Origin: Actinoplanes sp. NBC_00393
GTDB taxonomy: Bacteria; Actinomycetota; Actinomycetes; Mycobacteriales; Micromonosporaceae
Assembly (NCBI RefSeq): GCF_036053395.1
Contig: NZ_CP107942.1
Coordinates: 248,001 to 312,000 of the forward strand
Reading direction: 5' to 3'
Length of the DNA stretch: 64,000 nucleotides
Positions 25,061 through 33,617 of the stretch are shown in pieces. The notes below the pieces were generated by a model that ran no database searches, was not told the origin of the DNA, and saw nothing but the letters and a program-made list of their open reading frames with translations. The translations under genes were made by a program, and so were the position numbers. How positions within the stretch are numbered: the first letter of the stretch is position 1; each line of letters opens with the position of its first letter.

Positions 25061-26686
25061 TCAGAACAGCGGGGTACGCCCCTTGTAGCCGGTCGAGATC
25101 CGGATCGGCGTACGCAGAACCTTGCCGGTGCCCCGGTAGAGCATCAGGTAGCCGGTGGCCGCCTGCACGCCCACCATGTCGGCCGAGCCGTCCCGGTCGA
25201 AGTCCCCGATGCCGGTGAAGTCCCGCAGCCCCTTGCCCGAGCCGATCTTCACCGACGCCTTGAACCCGCCCGACTTGCCGGGGTACAGGTAGATCCCGCC
25301 GTTGCTGTTCAGCTTGACCACCAGGTCCTGGAAGCCGTCCCGGTTGAAGTCGCCCACCCCGGTGAACTCGCTGCGGTTGTTCCAGTCGCCGTTGGCCAGC
25401 ATCTTGCGCTTGCCGAACTTGACACCCTTGGCGCCGGGGTACAGGTAGACGTTGCCGTTGCTGGTCTGCGCGGCCAGCATGTCCGGGTAGCCGTCCTTGT
25501 TGAAGTCACCGATCGCGGTGATCTCCCGCAGGTGCTTCATGTTGCTGTACAACTTCTTGCGCGGGCCCAGCTTGCCGGTGCTGCGGCCGGGATAGAAGTA
25601 CATCGCCCCGTTGCTCAGCCGGGCGATCACGTCCTGGATGCCGTCGCGGTTGAGGTCCATCCGGATCAGCGCGTTCGCGCTGGCGAAGCCGCCGGAGATG
25701 TGGGTACGCGCGCTCTCGGTCACGACCGTGCCGTTGCCGGGGTACGCGTACAGGTTGCCGGTGCTCTTGGTCCGCGCCACCACGTCCGACCAGCCGTTGC
25801 GCGTCCAGTCGCCGAGCTTGGCGGCGGGCAGCGGGGCGAAGTCGACGTAGTTGCTGTCGATGTTGATGGTGTGGCCGCCCCAGGTCTCCTTGTGCGGCCC
25901 GCCGTACTGCTTCATCCGGCGGTGCGGCGCCCAGTACGTCGCCGGGATCGCCTTGTCGTTGACCGTCACCACGTTGTCCCAGCGGGCGAAGTCCACGTAG
26001 TCCGGCCGCACGTACCCGGCCTTGTTGTAGACCGCGACCTGGTCGGCGATGCCGGAGCTGACGCTGCTGTAGTACCCGGAGAAGTAACCGTGGTCGTGCA
26101 GCCGGGCCGTCCAGGCGCTCATGAACGCGAGCACGCCGGCCTCGCAGGCGGCGTCGTTGGTCGCGTACGCCTCCATGTCGTAGATCAGCACGCTGCCCCG
26201 GGAGAGCCCCAACTTCAGCGCCTGGGTGACCGCGTCCTCCGCGGCGGCCCGGCCCTGCGATCCCGCCTTGCTGTTGGTGATCCGGGTCTTGGCCGACGCG
26301 CCGGTGCAGCTGGCCTGCGGGCCCACGTAGATCGGCAGCAGCTTCCAGCCGCGGTTGATCTGCTCCTTGACCCAGGCCGGAGTCAGATTGGCCTGCGTAC
26401 ACCCCCGGGCGACGCCGCCGAAGTAGATGCCGACCCCGCGGTACTTCGACTGCAGCCAGCCCTTCATCGCGTCGCTGGACGGCGCGGTGCAGGCGTCGAA
26501 CGCGTACCCCTTGAAGGTGCCCGGCTGCGGCGGAAGTGGGGCGGTGGCAGCGGTCGCGTTCCCGTTCACCAGGGCGAGCGGGGCGACGCAGAGTGCCACG
26601 ACGAACGCGCCGAGTAGTCGCTTCCGATACCTGAAGAGCCGGCGGGGGTTGAGCCGGTGACGCCCGGGCTTGGGCGTTGCATTCAT
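25061..26686 (-). CDS. Secreted DUF1906 glycosidase-like protein with FG-GAP repeats
   Basis: 541 residues. A long, Arg-rich signal peptide (cleavage near ATAATA, ~residue 48) precedes a DUF1906 (Rv2525c-like, glycoside-hydrolase-like TIM barrel) domain at ~58-285: GYAFDACTAPSSDAMKGW at the start, LIYDMEAYA with likely catalytic D/E, and FARWDN. The C-terminal ~250 residues are FG-GAP/VCBS beta-propeller repeats with Ca-binding D-x-N-x-D-G motifs (DLNRDGIQDV, DFNKDGYPDM, DFNRDGFQDL, DFDRDGSADM). Rv2525c-like proteins are linked to cell-envelope integrity, so a wall or polysaccharide target is plausible. The arginine-rich start leaves Tat export possible, but no clear twin-Arg consensus is seen. 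Confidence 0.85.
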   Translation of the reverse strand: MNATPKPGRHRLNPRRLFRYRKRLLGAFVVALCVAPLALVNGNATAATAPLPPQPGTFKGYAFDACTAPSSDAMKGWLQSKYRGVGIYFGGVARGCTQANLTPAWVKEQINRGWKLLPIYVGPQASCTGASAKTRITNSKAGSQGRAAAEDAVTQALKLGLSRGSVLIYDMEAYATNDAACEAGVLAFMSAWTARLHDHGYFSGYYSSVSSGIADQVAVYNKAGYVRPDYVDFARWDNVVTVNDKAIPATYWAPHRRMKQYGGPHKETWGGHTINIDSNYVDFAPLPAAKLGDWTRNGWSDVVARTKSTGNLYAYPGNGTVVTESARTHISGGFASANALIRMDLNRDGIQDVIARLSNGAMYFYPGRSTGKLGPRKKLYSNMKHLREITAIGDFNKDGYPDMLAAQTSNGNVYLYPGAKGVKFGKRKMLANGDWNNRSEFTGVGDFNRDGFQDLVVKLNSNGGIYLYPGKSGGFKASVKIGSGKGLRDFTGIGDFDRDGSADMVGVQAATGYLMLYRGTGKVLRTPIRISTGYKGRTPLF

Positions 26687-26860
26687 TTATCGGACCTGTC
26701 GTCGGCAATAGGGGAAGCCCATCGAGGGAAGCAAACGTTCCGGTCCCTGCACAGGACCGATCGGCCGGTAACGATCACCCGAACGGCCAGGCCGCCGCAT
26801 TCAGCCACCCGCCATGGCTTGTTCGGCCGTTGTTCACCTGCGCGGGACTAACCTCAGGCA

Positions 26861-27409
26861 ATGACCGCCCTGCTGACCACCCGGGCCGACGCGGCACGCC
26901 ACCTCGCCGAGACACTGCTGGGTGACAGCGGCGACCGGTGGCGGCACAGCGCCGGCGTCGCCGAGCGGGCCGCCGGCCTCGCCGACCGGCTCGGCCTCGA
27001 CCCGGACGTGCTGGTCGCGGCGGCCTGGCTGCACGACATCGGGTACGCGAAACCGATCGCGCACACCGGCTTCCACCCGCTCGACGGCGCCGTCCACCTG
27101 ACCGGCGAGGGCTGGCCGGCCCGGGTCGCCGGCCTGGTCGCGTACCACTCGGGCGCCCGCTTCGTGGCCGCCGCCCGCGGCTTCACCGACCAGCTCGCCG
27201 TCTTCGCCGACGAGCGCAGCCTGATGGCCGACGCGCTCACCTACGCCGACCAGACGGTCGGCCCGCGCGGCGAGCGGGTCGACACCGAGCAGCGGTACGC
27301 GGAGATGCTGCTGCGCCACGGCCCCTGCTCGGTGAACGCCCTGGTCGACGCGGACCGCCGGCCGTACCTGCGGGCCACCGCCGCCCGCGTCGAGGCGCTA
27401 CTGCGCTAG
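26861..27409 (+). CDS. HD-domain phosphohydrolase
   Basis: 182 residues of HD superfamily fold. Metal ligands are H29 (RWRHSAGVAERA) and H58-D59 (WLHDIGYA), with a later conserved Asp in ALTYADQT. Typical activity is hydrolysis of phosphate esters, such as nucleotides. TAACCT lies exactly 6 bases before the ATG, suggesting a leaderless mRNA. The last 12 bp overlap the convergent M20 peptidase gene. Substrate unknown. Confidence 0.85.
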   Translation: MTALLTTRADAARHLAETLLGDSGDRWRHSAGVAERAAGLADRLGLDPDVLVAAAWLHDIGYAKPIAHTGFHPLDGAVHLTGEGWPARVAGLVAYHSGARFVAAARGFTDQLAVFADERSLMADALTYADQTVGPRGERVDTEQRYAEMLLRHGPCSVNALVDADRRPYLRATAARVEALLR

Positions 27410-28522
27410 CGACCACAGGAAGGTGCGGAGCGCGTCACGGTGCGGGCGCAGCGTGCGCAGATCCACGTACTCGGCCGGACCGTGCTGACCGTCGCCGCCC
27501 GGCCCGAAGATCACCGCGTCGATGCCGTGCGCCGAGTAGAACCGGCCGTCCGCCGCGCCGTGCTTACGCAACAGCGACCCGTCGTAGCCCACCGCGGCGG
27601 CCGCCTGCTGCAACGCCCGCACCTCGGCGCCGGCCGGATCGGCGTGGTGCGGCGCACCCATCGCGTCGACGTGCAGCTCCACCCCCGGCCCGGCGATCTC
27701 GCGCAGCTCGGCGACGAGATCGGTGTCCGTCGGCGGAAACCGGACGTCCAGCCAGGCACACGCGTCGGCGGGCACCATGTTCACCGCCTCGTTGCCGGTC
27801 TCGATCTTGGCCACGTTCACCGTGGTGACCCAGTCCTCGGCGGCCGGCACCGGGAAGCGTTCCAGTAGCCGTTGTACCGCGTCGACCACCGCGACCAGGG
27901 CGTTCTCCCCCAGCCAGGGGTAGGCGGCGTGCGCGGTCCGCCCGGTCGCGGTCAGCCGCACCCGCAGGATCCCCTTGGACTCGGTGACGATCCGCAGGTT
28001 GCTCTGCTCCCCGATGACGACGAAGCCGGCCCGGATGCCCTGCGCCACCTGATGCCCGGTCCCGTCGAAGCCGCCCACCTCCTCGTCGGTGACCAGCTGC
28101 AGCGCGATCGGGTAGGGCAGTTGCGGGGCGAGCTCGCGAAACACCGTGGCCAGTATCAGGGCGGCACACTTCATGTCGTGGGCGCCCCGGCCGTAGAGCC
28201 GGTGCCCGTCGCGGCGGGCGGTGAACTGCTCGGGCGTGCCCGGCACCACGTCCAGGTGCGCGTTGAGGACGACCCGGGCGTTGTTCGGCCCGACCAGGGC
28301 GCTGGGCTTGCCCCGCGACTCGAACCGGCGCACCTCGAACCCCGGACCGACCAGCTCGAGCACCATCTCGAGCGCCCGATGCAGCTCGTCCGGCCGGTCA
28401 GCGGTGGACTGCACGCTGATCAGGCGCACCAACCGGCTCCCCGGCGAGGCCGTCGCGGTCCCGGCGTCCGACGTCGCACGATCGACGTCCTGGCTGAGCG
28501 ATCGAACATCGAGATCGTCCAT
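27398..28522 (-). CDS. M20 family metallopeptidase/deacylase (ArgE/DapE type)
   Basis: 374 residues from ATG 28522 (TTGGGG 3-8 bases ahead), the second in-frame start. Di-zinc motifs are visible: NAHLDVVPG (His and Asp ligands), GRGAHDMKC (bridging Asp), TDEEVGG (catalytic and ligand Glu pair), GEQSN and a C-terminal FGPGGDGQHGPAEYVD with the last His. A dimerisation domain is inserted around 170-280 (GRTAHAAYPWLGENAL). Members cleave N-acyl or peptide bonds of amino acids, for example N-acetylornithine or succinyl-diaminopimelate. Exact substrate is not assignable. A long repeat region lies upstream. Confidence 0.88.
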   Translation of the reverse strand: MDDLDVRSLSQDVDRATSDAGTATASPGSRLVRLISVQSTADRPDELHRALEMVLELVGPGFEVRRFESRGKPSALVGPNNARVVLNAHLDVVPGTPEQFTARRDGHRLYGRGAHDMKCAALILATVFRELAPQLPYPIALQLVTDEEVGGFDGTGHQVAQGIRAGFVVIGEQSNLRIVTESKGILRVRLTATGRTAHAAYPWLGENALVAVVDAVQRLLERFPVPAAEDWVTTVNVAKIETGNEAVNMVPADACAWLDVRFPPTDTDLVAELREIAGPGVELHVDAMGAPHHADPAGAEVRALQQAAAAVGYDGSLLRKHGAADGRFYSAHGIDAVIFGPGGDGQHGPAEYVDLRTLRPHRDALRTFLWSLAQ

Positions 28523-28702
28523 GAGCCCCAAGATATCGACCGATCGGGGTGATCTTCCCCGAATCAATCGTCGGCGTCGATGAACTCAGCGGCGGTGGCG
28601 GACGTTGTCGCGGTCAGCCCAGCACGTACTCGGTCATGCCTGGCCGGGAAGCCGAGCCGACCCCGGACTCCCCACCGCTCACCGCGCTGCCGTCCCGGCG
28701 AG

Positions 28703-28890
28703 GCGTGCCTGAGCGGCGGCTGGGGGTGCGGGCCGCCGCTCACGCATGTCTCGTCACCCGCGAAGCGTGCCTGAGCGGCGGCCGGGCAACGCGAGCCGCC
28801 GCTCAGGCATGCTTCACCGTCCGCGAAACGCGTCTGAGTGGCGGCCGGGTGGTGCGAGCCGCCAGCAGGGTGGGTTCCCGGGCCGGGTAG
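28703..28890. repeat. Tandem 62-63 bp palindromic repeats (three units)
   Basis: Units begin at 28703, 28765 and 28828 (62 and 63 bp apart). Each holds a long hairpin, such as GAGCGGCGGC-N11/12-GCCGCCGCTC; the third is more diverged. Lies in the 398-bp gap between the M20 and DUF1684 genes, where no gene is supported. A weaker partial unit may precede at ~28640. Confidence 0.75.
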
Positions 28891-28920
28891 CAGTCGTGAG
28901 CGGCGGCAGGCAGCCCCAGA

Positions 28921-29708
28921 TCAGTAGCGCGGCTTCTGTTCGCCTGCCTCGATAGCTACCGGCAGGCGGTTGCCGGCCGGCGGCAGCGGGCACGTGGCGA
29001 ACTCGGTGTAGGCGCACGGCAGGTTCGTGGCCCGGTTGAAGTCGAGCACGACCGCGCCGTCGTCGGCGGGCGGGGGATGAACAGGCTGCGGTTGGCGGCG
29101 TACGTGGTCAGGCCGGACGTCTCGTCGGTGAACAGGACGAACAGCGAACCGGGGCCGGAGCCGTTGAAGGCGATCAGCGACAGGTCCTGGCCGCCGATCG
29201 AGAACTCGACGACGCCCGGGGACTCGTAGACGTGTTCGATGCCCTCGGCCACCGAGCCGACCGGGGTCGGGCGGGGCGACGCGTAGGCCACGAACCGGGC
29301 CGGAACCACCCACTTCTCGTCGGCGGGGTAGGCGGGGGTGCCGGTGTAGGCGGTCAGCACCGGATTGGACGGGTGCCGGGGACGGACGACATCCAGGCCG
29401 CCGCGCCGGGCGATCTCGATCACCGCGTCGCCGTAGCCGGCCGTGACGTCGCCCCGCTCCTCGATCGGGTCGAAGCGGTGGGTTCCGGTGATCGGCGCGC
29501 CGTCGAGCGTCAGCTGCTCGCCGTCGCCCAGGGCCACGGTCACCCCGTCCGGGCCGCTGCTCCACTCGCCGGGCGCGCCGGAGATGCGCTGCGGGGTCGC
29601 GTCGAGCCAGTGCAGCCCGGTGATGGCGAGGAAGCCGTGCGGGGCGGCGCGCCGCTGCTCGTGGCCGGCGTGCCACCGCTCCCACTCGTCCCGGAACAAG
29701 ATCGTCAT
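28921..29708 (-). pseudogene. DUF1684 protein gene, frameshifted near its 3' end
   Basis: The first ~215 residues (from ATG 29708) follow the DUF1684 family: [31 protein letters not shown], a middle beta-rich core, and [25 protein letters not shown]. The frame then ends in nonsense ([11 protein letters not shown]) to a stop at 28956, while the adjacent frame carries the family's expected C-terminus [28 protein letters not shown] to a stop at 28921. Restoring one base at the five-G run 29072-29076 (C-run on the coding strand) repairs the protein. So the gene is decayed or the run was miscalled. TATCGT lies 6 bases before the ATG, suggesting leaderless expression. Family function unknown. Confidence 0.75.
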
Positions 29709-29745
29709 GCGCCAACGATAGCCACGTCTGCTACCGTGCCCAGCA

Positions 29746-29849
29746 GGTCATGAGTGCCAGCGCGAAGCCCCGGCTCGCTGGCCGGCAACCCTTCCGTTCG
29801 CGACGGGGTGCCCCGGGTGAGGACCGGGCCGATGTCACCCGACATCGGC
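29746..29849 (+). ncRNA. SAM-IV riboswitch
   Basis: The RNA begins GGTCATGAGTGCCAGCG, continues AAGCCCCGGCT, GCTGGCCGGCAACC, and ends GGGGTGCCCCGGGTGAGGACC (to 29825), which is the actinobacterial SAM-IV core; GGTC (29746-29749) pairs with GACC (29822-29825) as P1. A 9-bp hairpin GCCGATGTC-accc-GACATCGGC (29828-29849) follows and may be the 3' stem of this class. A TACCGT box at 29732-29737 is placed correctly for transcription to begin a few bases before it. The start codon of the desulfurase-like gene lies 27 bp beyond the hairpin with GGAGG between, so SAM probably represses translation. Confidence 0.88.
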
Positions 29850-29876
29850 AAACGGCGAACCCGTGGAGGCGCGGTC

Positions 29877-31190
29877 ATGCCATCTCTCGACATCGTCGGC
29901 GACGATCTCAAGGTTGAACTTCCCAGCGGTGAGACGGTGCGTTTCGCGCACCTCGACTACGCGGCGTCGGCGCCCTGCGCGCAGGCCGCGGCCGATGCGG
30001 TGGCCGAGCTGCTGCCGCGCTACGGCAGTGTTCACCGGGGCACCGGGGTACGGTCGCAGGCGTCCACGATCGCCTACGAGCTGGCCCGCGACGTGGTGGC
30101 CGAGTTCGCCGGCGCCGGCGACGACCACAGCGTGATCTTCACCCGGAACACCACGGATGCGCTGAACCTGCTGGCCCGGGCCCTGCCGCCGGGCACCACC
30201 ACGATCCAGTTCGACGGCGAGCACCACGCCAACCTGCTGCCCTGGCCGAACGTGCTGCGCCTGCCCACCCCGGCGTCGCCGGACGAGGCGGTCGCCGCCC
30301 TGGACCGGGTGCTGCGCGGGCGGGCGCTGCGCGGCATCACGGGGCCGGCCGTGTTCACCGTCACCGGCGCGAGCAACGTGACCGGCGAGGTGTGGCCGGT
30401 TCGGCGCCTGGCCGATGTGGCGCACGCGTACGGCGTACGCGTCATAGTCGACGCTGCCCAGCTCGCCCCGCACCACCCGGTCTCGCTCGCCGACCTCGGC
30501 GCGGATTATCTGGCCTTCTCCGGCCACAAGCTGTACGCCCCGTTCGGCGCGGGCGTGCTCGCCGGCCGCACCGACTGGCTGGACGCCGCCGAACCCTACC
30601 TGGCCGGCGGCGGCGCCAGCGCCGTCGTGGGCGACCGCCCTGACGACCTGACCTGGGCCACCGGCCCGGCCCGGCACGAGGGCGGCACCCCCAACCTGCT
30701 CGGCGCCGTCGCCCTGGCCGCGGTCTGCGCCGCCCTGATCACCGCCGACCGCGACGCCCTGCACGCACACGAACAGGCCCTGCTCGGCCGGCTGCGCGAC
30801 GGGCTGCGCGCGATCCCCGAGGCGGTCGAGGTCAGCGTGTTCGGCCCGGATCAGCCGCGGGTCGGGATCGTCTCGCTGCACCTGCCCGGCCACGACCCGG
30901 CCGCCATCGCCCAGCGCCTCGGCCGCGAGCACGGCATCGGCGTGCGGGCCGGCCAGTTCTGCGCGCACCCGCTGGTCCGGCGGCTCATCGGCACCGCCGA
31001 AGCAGGCGCCGCCGAAGCAGGCGCCGCCGGGGCAGGCACCGCCGGGGCAGGCGCCGCCGGGGCAGGCGCCGCCGAAGCCCGCGAGTGCGCCACGGCCACC
31101 GGTCTGCTGCGGGTCAGCTTCGGCCTCGGCAGCACCGCCGACGACGTGGACCGTCTGCTCACCGGCCTGGCCGCGGCACTTCGCACCTGA
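29877..31190 (+). CDS. Class V aminotransferase, cysteine-desulfurase-like
   Basis: 437 residues from ATG 29877 (GGAGG upstream). Class V PLP fold: LDYAASAPC start, RNTTDALNLLARAL, E-H-H-A-N-L-L-P-W (His stacking on PLP), VDAAQLAPH, and PLP lysine K218 in FSGHKLYAP. C362 in VRAGQFCAHPLVRR sits where the SufS/CsdA catalytic cysteine loop (R-x-G-H-H-C) is found. So transfer of sulfur from cysteine or cleavage of a related sulfur amino acid is plausible. A SAM-IV riboswitch leads the gene, which fits sulfur metabolism. Near the C-terminus five 15-bp repeats add an Ala/Gly-rich tract absent from the family. Confidence 0.82.
   Translation: MPSLDIVGDDLKVELPSGETVRFAHLDYAASAPCAQAAADAVAELLPRYGSVHRGTGVRSQASTIAYELARDVVAEFAGAGDDHSVIFTRNTTDALNLLARALPPGTTTIQFDGEHHANLLPWPNVLRLPTPASPDEAVAALDRVLRGRALRGITGPAVFTVTGASNVTGEVWPVRRLADVAHAYGVRVIVDAAQLAPHHPVSLADLGADYLAFSGHKLYAPFGAGVLAGRTDWLDAAEPYLAGGGASAVVGDRPDDLTWATGPARHEGGTPNLLGAVALAAVCAALITADRDALHAHEQALLGRLRDGLRAIPEAVEVSVFGPDQPRVGIVSLHLPGHDPAAIAQRLGREHGIGVRAGQFCAHPLVRRLIGTAEAGAAEAGAAGAGTAGAGAAGAGAAEARECATATGLLRVSFGLGSTADDVDRLLTGLAAALRT
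30996..31070 (+). repeat. Five 15-bp tandem repeats inside the desulfurase-like gene
   Basis: Units of GCCGAAGCAGGCGCC / GCCGGGGCAGGCGCC type, encoding A-E-A-G-A and A-G-A-G-A blocks. They lie directly after the Cys-containing loop (RLIGT) and before LLRVSFGLGSTADD, so they lengthen a surface loop without breaking the frame. Confidence 0.9.
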
Positions 31191-31244
31191 GCCGCTACCC
31201 GGCGGATCCTGCACCGGCCCACCGGGACCGCCGATGCTGCCTAC

Positions 31245-33512
31245 GTGGTGACCTGGATGGGGTGGCTGCGCGACCGGCTTCCGACCGGCGGCGGGCTACG
31301 AGACGAGGACTGGGCGGGCCGGCACCGGCTGCTGACGGTGCTGCTCGCCGTCGCCATGGTCCTGCTGACCGTGTTCGGGGTGTTCCAGGGCGACGAGCAC
31401 GCGCCCACGCTGCTGCTCACCGACGGCCTGGTCCTGCCGGCCATCGCAGCGGCCGCCCGGCTGCGCTCGCGGCGGCTGCGCTCGGTCGCCGTGGCGCTCG
31501 GCTTCACGGTGGCCTGCGCCGGTTTCGTCTCGCTCAGCCACGGCCTCACCGAGGCGCACTTCACCTTCTTCATCGCGGTCGCCGCGCTCGCCCTCTACCG
31601 CGACTGGGCGCCGTTCGGGGCGTTCCTGGTCGCCACCACCCTGCACCACGGGGTGTTCGGCAGCCTGTTCAGCGACCACACCTACGACCACGACAAGGCG
31701 TTCGCGCACCCGCTGATCTGGGCGCTGCTGCACGGCGTCGCGGTGCTGTTCGCAGCCGGCTTCCAGATCGTGTCCTGGCGGCTGACCGAGGCCGAGGAGG
31801 CCCGCGCCCAGGAGAACCTGGACGAGAGCCAGGCCCAGCTCAGCGTCGCCTTCGACGAGACGCCGGTGCCGATGGCGATGATCGGCCCGGACGGCGTGTT
31901 CGTGCGCACCAACGCGGCGTACCGGGAATGGCTGCGCCTGCCCGCCGAGCTGCCGGCCGGCTTCTCCGTCGCCGATCTGCCGATCCGCCCGGTCGACGAC
32001 GCCGCCGCCCAGCTGTTCGACACGCTCTCCGGGCACGCCGACCCGGTCACCGTGACGCACCGCTACCGGCGCGTCGACGACGGCTCGATGATCTGGGTGC
32101 AGGTGCACAGCACCGGGCTGCACGACCGGCACGGCCGGCTGCGGATGATCTTCGTGAACTGCCTCGACGTCACCGCGGTCCGTGATCACGAGGCCGAGCT
32201 GAGCTATCAGGTACGCCACGACGCGCTGACCGGGCTGCTGTCGCGCAAGGCGTTCGAGCACGACCTGGCCGCGATGCTGGCCGCCAGCGCGGAGCCGGTC
32301 AGCGTCATCTACCTCGACGTGGACCGCTTCAAGTCGATCAACGACGGGTCGGGGCACACCAGCGGGGACGATGTTCTGCGGGCGCTGGCCGTACGCCTCA
32401 CCGAAGTCGTCCCCACCGGCGCCCTGATCGCGCGGCTCGGCGGTGACGAGTTCATCGTCGCGTTGCCCGGCCCGGCCGGCACCGGCCTGCGCGTCGGCAA
32501 CGGCATCCTCGCCTGCCTGAACGAGCCGCTGGCCGGTCAGCCGCTCTCGCTCAGCGTCGGGGTGGCCACCGCGTTCGGTCCGGCGACCGTGGACGAGGCC
32601 GTGCTCGCCGCCGACACCGCCATGTACGCGGCCAAGCGCGCCGGCGGCAACCGCCTCGAGGTCTTCACCGAGGAGCTGCGGATCCCGGTGCAGGAGCGTC
32701 TCGCCGCCGAGCAGCGGCTGCGCCAGGCCCTGGCCGCTGACCCCCGCCGCACCCTGCCGCTGTGGTTCCAGCCGGTCGTCTCGACCGTCACCGGCCGGAT
32801 CATCGGCGCCGAGGCGCTGGTGCGGATGCGTACGCCCGACGGCGCCATCCTCGGTCCGCACACGTTCGTCGGCGCAGCCGAGGAGACCGGGCTGATCGTG
32901 CCGCTCGGCGACCACGTGCTGCGCTCGGCGATCGAGCACCTGCTGCACTGGTCGGACCGGCTCGGCTACGTGTCGGTCAACGTCAGCCCGCGGCAGCTCG
33001 CCGAACCCGACTTCGTCCCGAAGGTGGCCGAGGCGCTCGCCGCGGTGCCGTACCTCGACCCGTCCCGGCTGGTCCTGGAGATCACCGAGACCGCTCTGCT
33101 GTCCTCGACGGTCGACGTCAGCGAGCGGCTGGCCGCGCTCAAGCAGCTCGGCGTACGCATCGCCCTGGACGACTTCGGCACCGGCTACAGCTCGCTGACT
33201 TGGCTCAAGTCGCTGCCCGCCGACATCGTCAAGCTGGACCGCTCGTTCGTGGCCGGGCTCGCCGAGGACGGCCGCAAGTCCTCGATCATCTCGGCGGTGC
33301 TGTGGCTGGCCAGTTCGCTGGGCATGTCCACGATCGCCGAGGGCGTCGAGGAACGGTCCGACTGGGACGCGCTGCAGGCCGCGGGTTGCCCGGCGGTGCA
33401 GGGCTATTTCTTCAGCAAGCCGCTGCCGGCGCCCGATTTCGACCGGATGCTGCGATCACCCGCCAGTGGTGTTCACCTGGCGGAAACCACCGGGAGCGCA
33501 TTGGCCGGTTAG
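31245..33512 (+). CDS. Membrane GGDEF-EAL protein (c-di-GMP synthesis/breakdown)
   Basis: 755 residues: five or six membrane helices (30-180, with H-x3-E/HH motifs such as EAHFTFF and TTLHHGVFG), a PAS domain (~195-320), GGDEF (~325-480) and EAL (~490-745). The diguanylate cyclase motif L-G-G-D-E-F is intact near residue 399; no RxxD inhibitory site precedes it. The phosphodiesterase motifs are intact too: G-A-E-A-L-V-R-M near 522, I-T-E-T-A near 613 and D-D-F-G-T-G-Y near 642. Both activities are therefore possible, set by the membrane sensor and PAS. GTG start. The gene is in the same frame as, and directly precedes, the GH92 gene. Confidence 0.92.
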   Translation: MVTWMGWLRDRLPTGGGLRDEDWAGRHRLLTVLLAVAMVLLTVFGVFQGDEHAPTLLLTDGLVLPAIAAAARLRSRRLRSVAVALGFTVACAGFVSLSHGLTEAHFTFFIAVAALALYRDWAPFGAFLVATTLHHGVFGSLFSDHTYDHDKAFAHPLIWALLHGVAVLFAAGFQIVSWRLTEAEEARAQENLDESQAQLSVAFDETPVPMAMIGPDGVFVRTNAAYREWLRLPAELPAGFSVADLPIRPVDDAAAQLFDTLSGHADPVTVTHRYRRVDDGSMIWVQVHSTGLHDRHGRLRMIFVNCLDVTAVRDHEAELSYQVRHDALTGLLSRKAFEHDLAAMLAASAEPVSVIYLDVDRFKSINDGSGHTSGDDVLRALAVRLTEVVPTGALIARLGGDEFIVALPGPAGTGLRVGNGILACLNEPLAGQPLSLSVGVATAFGPATVDEAVLAADTAMYAAKRAGGNRLEVFTEELRIPVQERLAAEQRLRQALAADPRRTLPLWFQPVVSTVTGRIIGAEALVRMRTPDGAILGPHTFVGAAEETGLIVPLGDHVLRSAIEHLLHWSDRLGYVSVNVSPRQLAEPDFVPKVAEALAAVPYLDPSRLVLEITETALLSSTVDVSERLAALKQLGVRIALDDFGTGYSSLTWLKSLPADIVKLDRSFVAGLAEDGRKSSIISAVLWLASSLGMSTIAEGVEERSDWDALQAAGCPAVQGYFFSKPLPAPDFDRMLRSPASGVHLAETTGSALAG

Positions 33513-33617
33513 ATTCCGGCCATCCTTGACGACGTAGATCCTTTCATCGGCACCGCGGCCACCGAGCTGCCTCGCGCACACGGTCTCGCCGCCACCTGGT
33601 GGTGGCCGAAACCGCAG

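Noticed and set aside
28549..28890. Possible CRISPR-like array from the regular 62-63 bp repeats
   Set aside because: Units are contiguous and palindromic with no unique spacers, and no cas genes are present.
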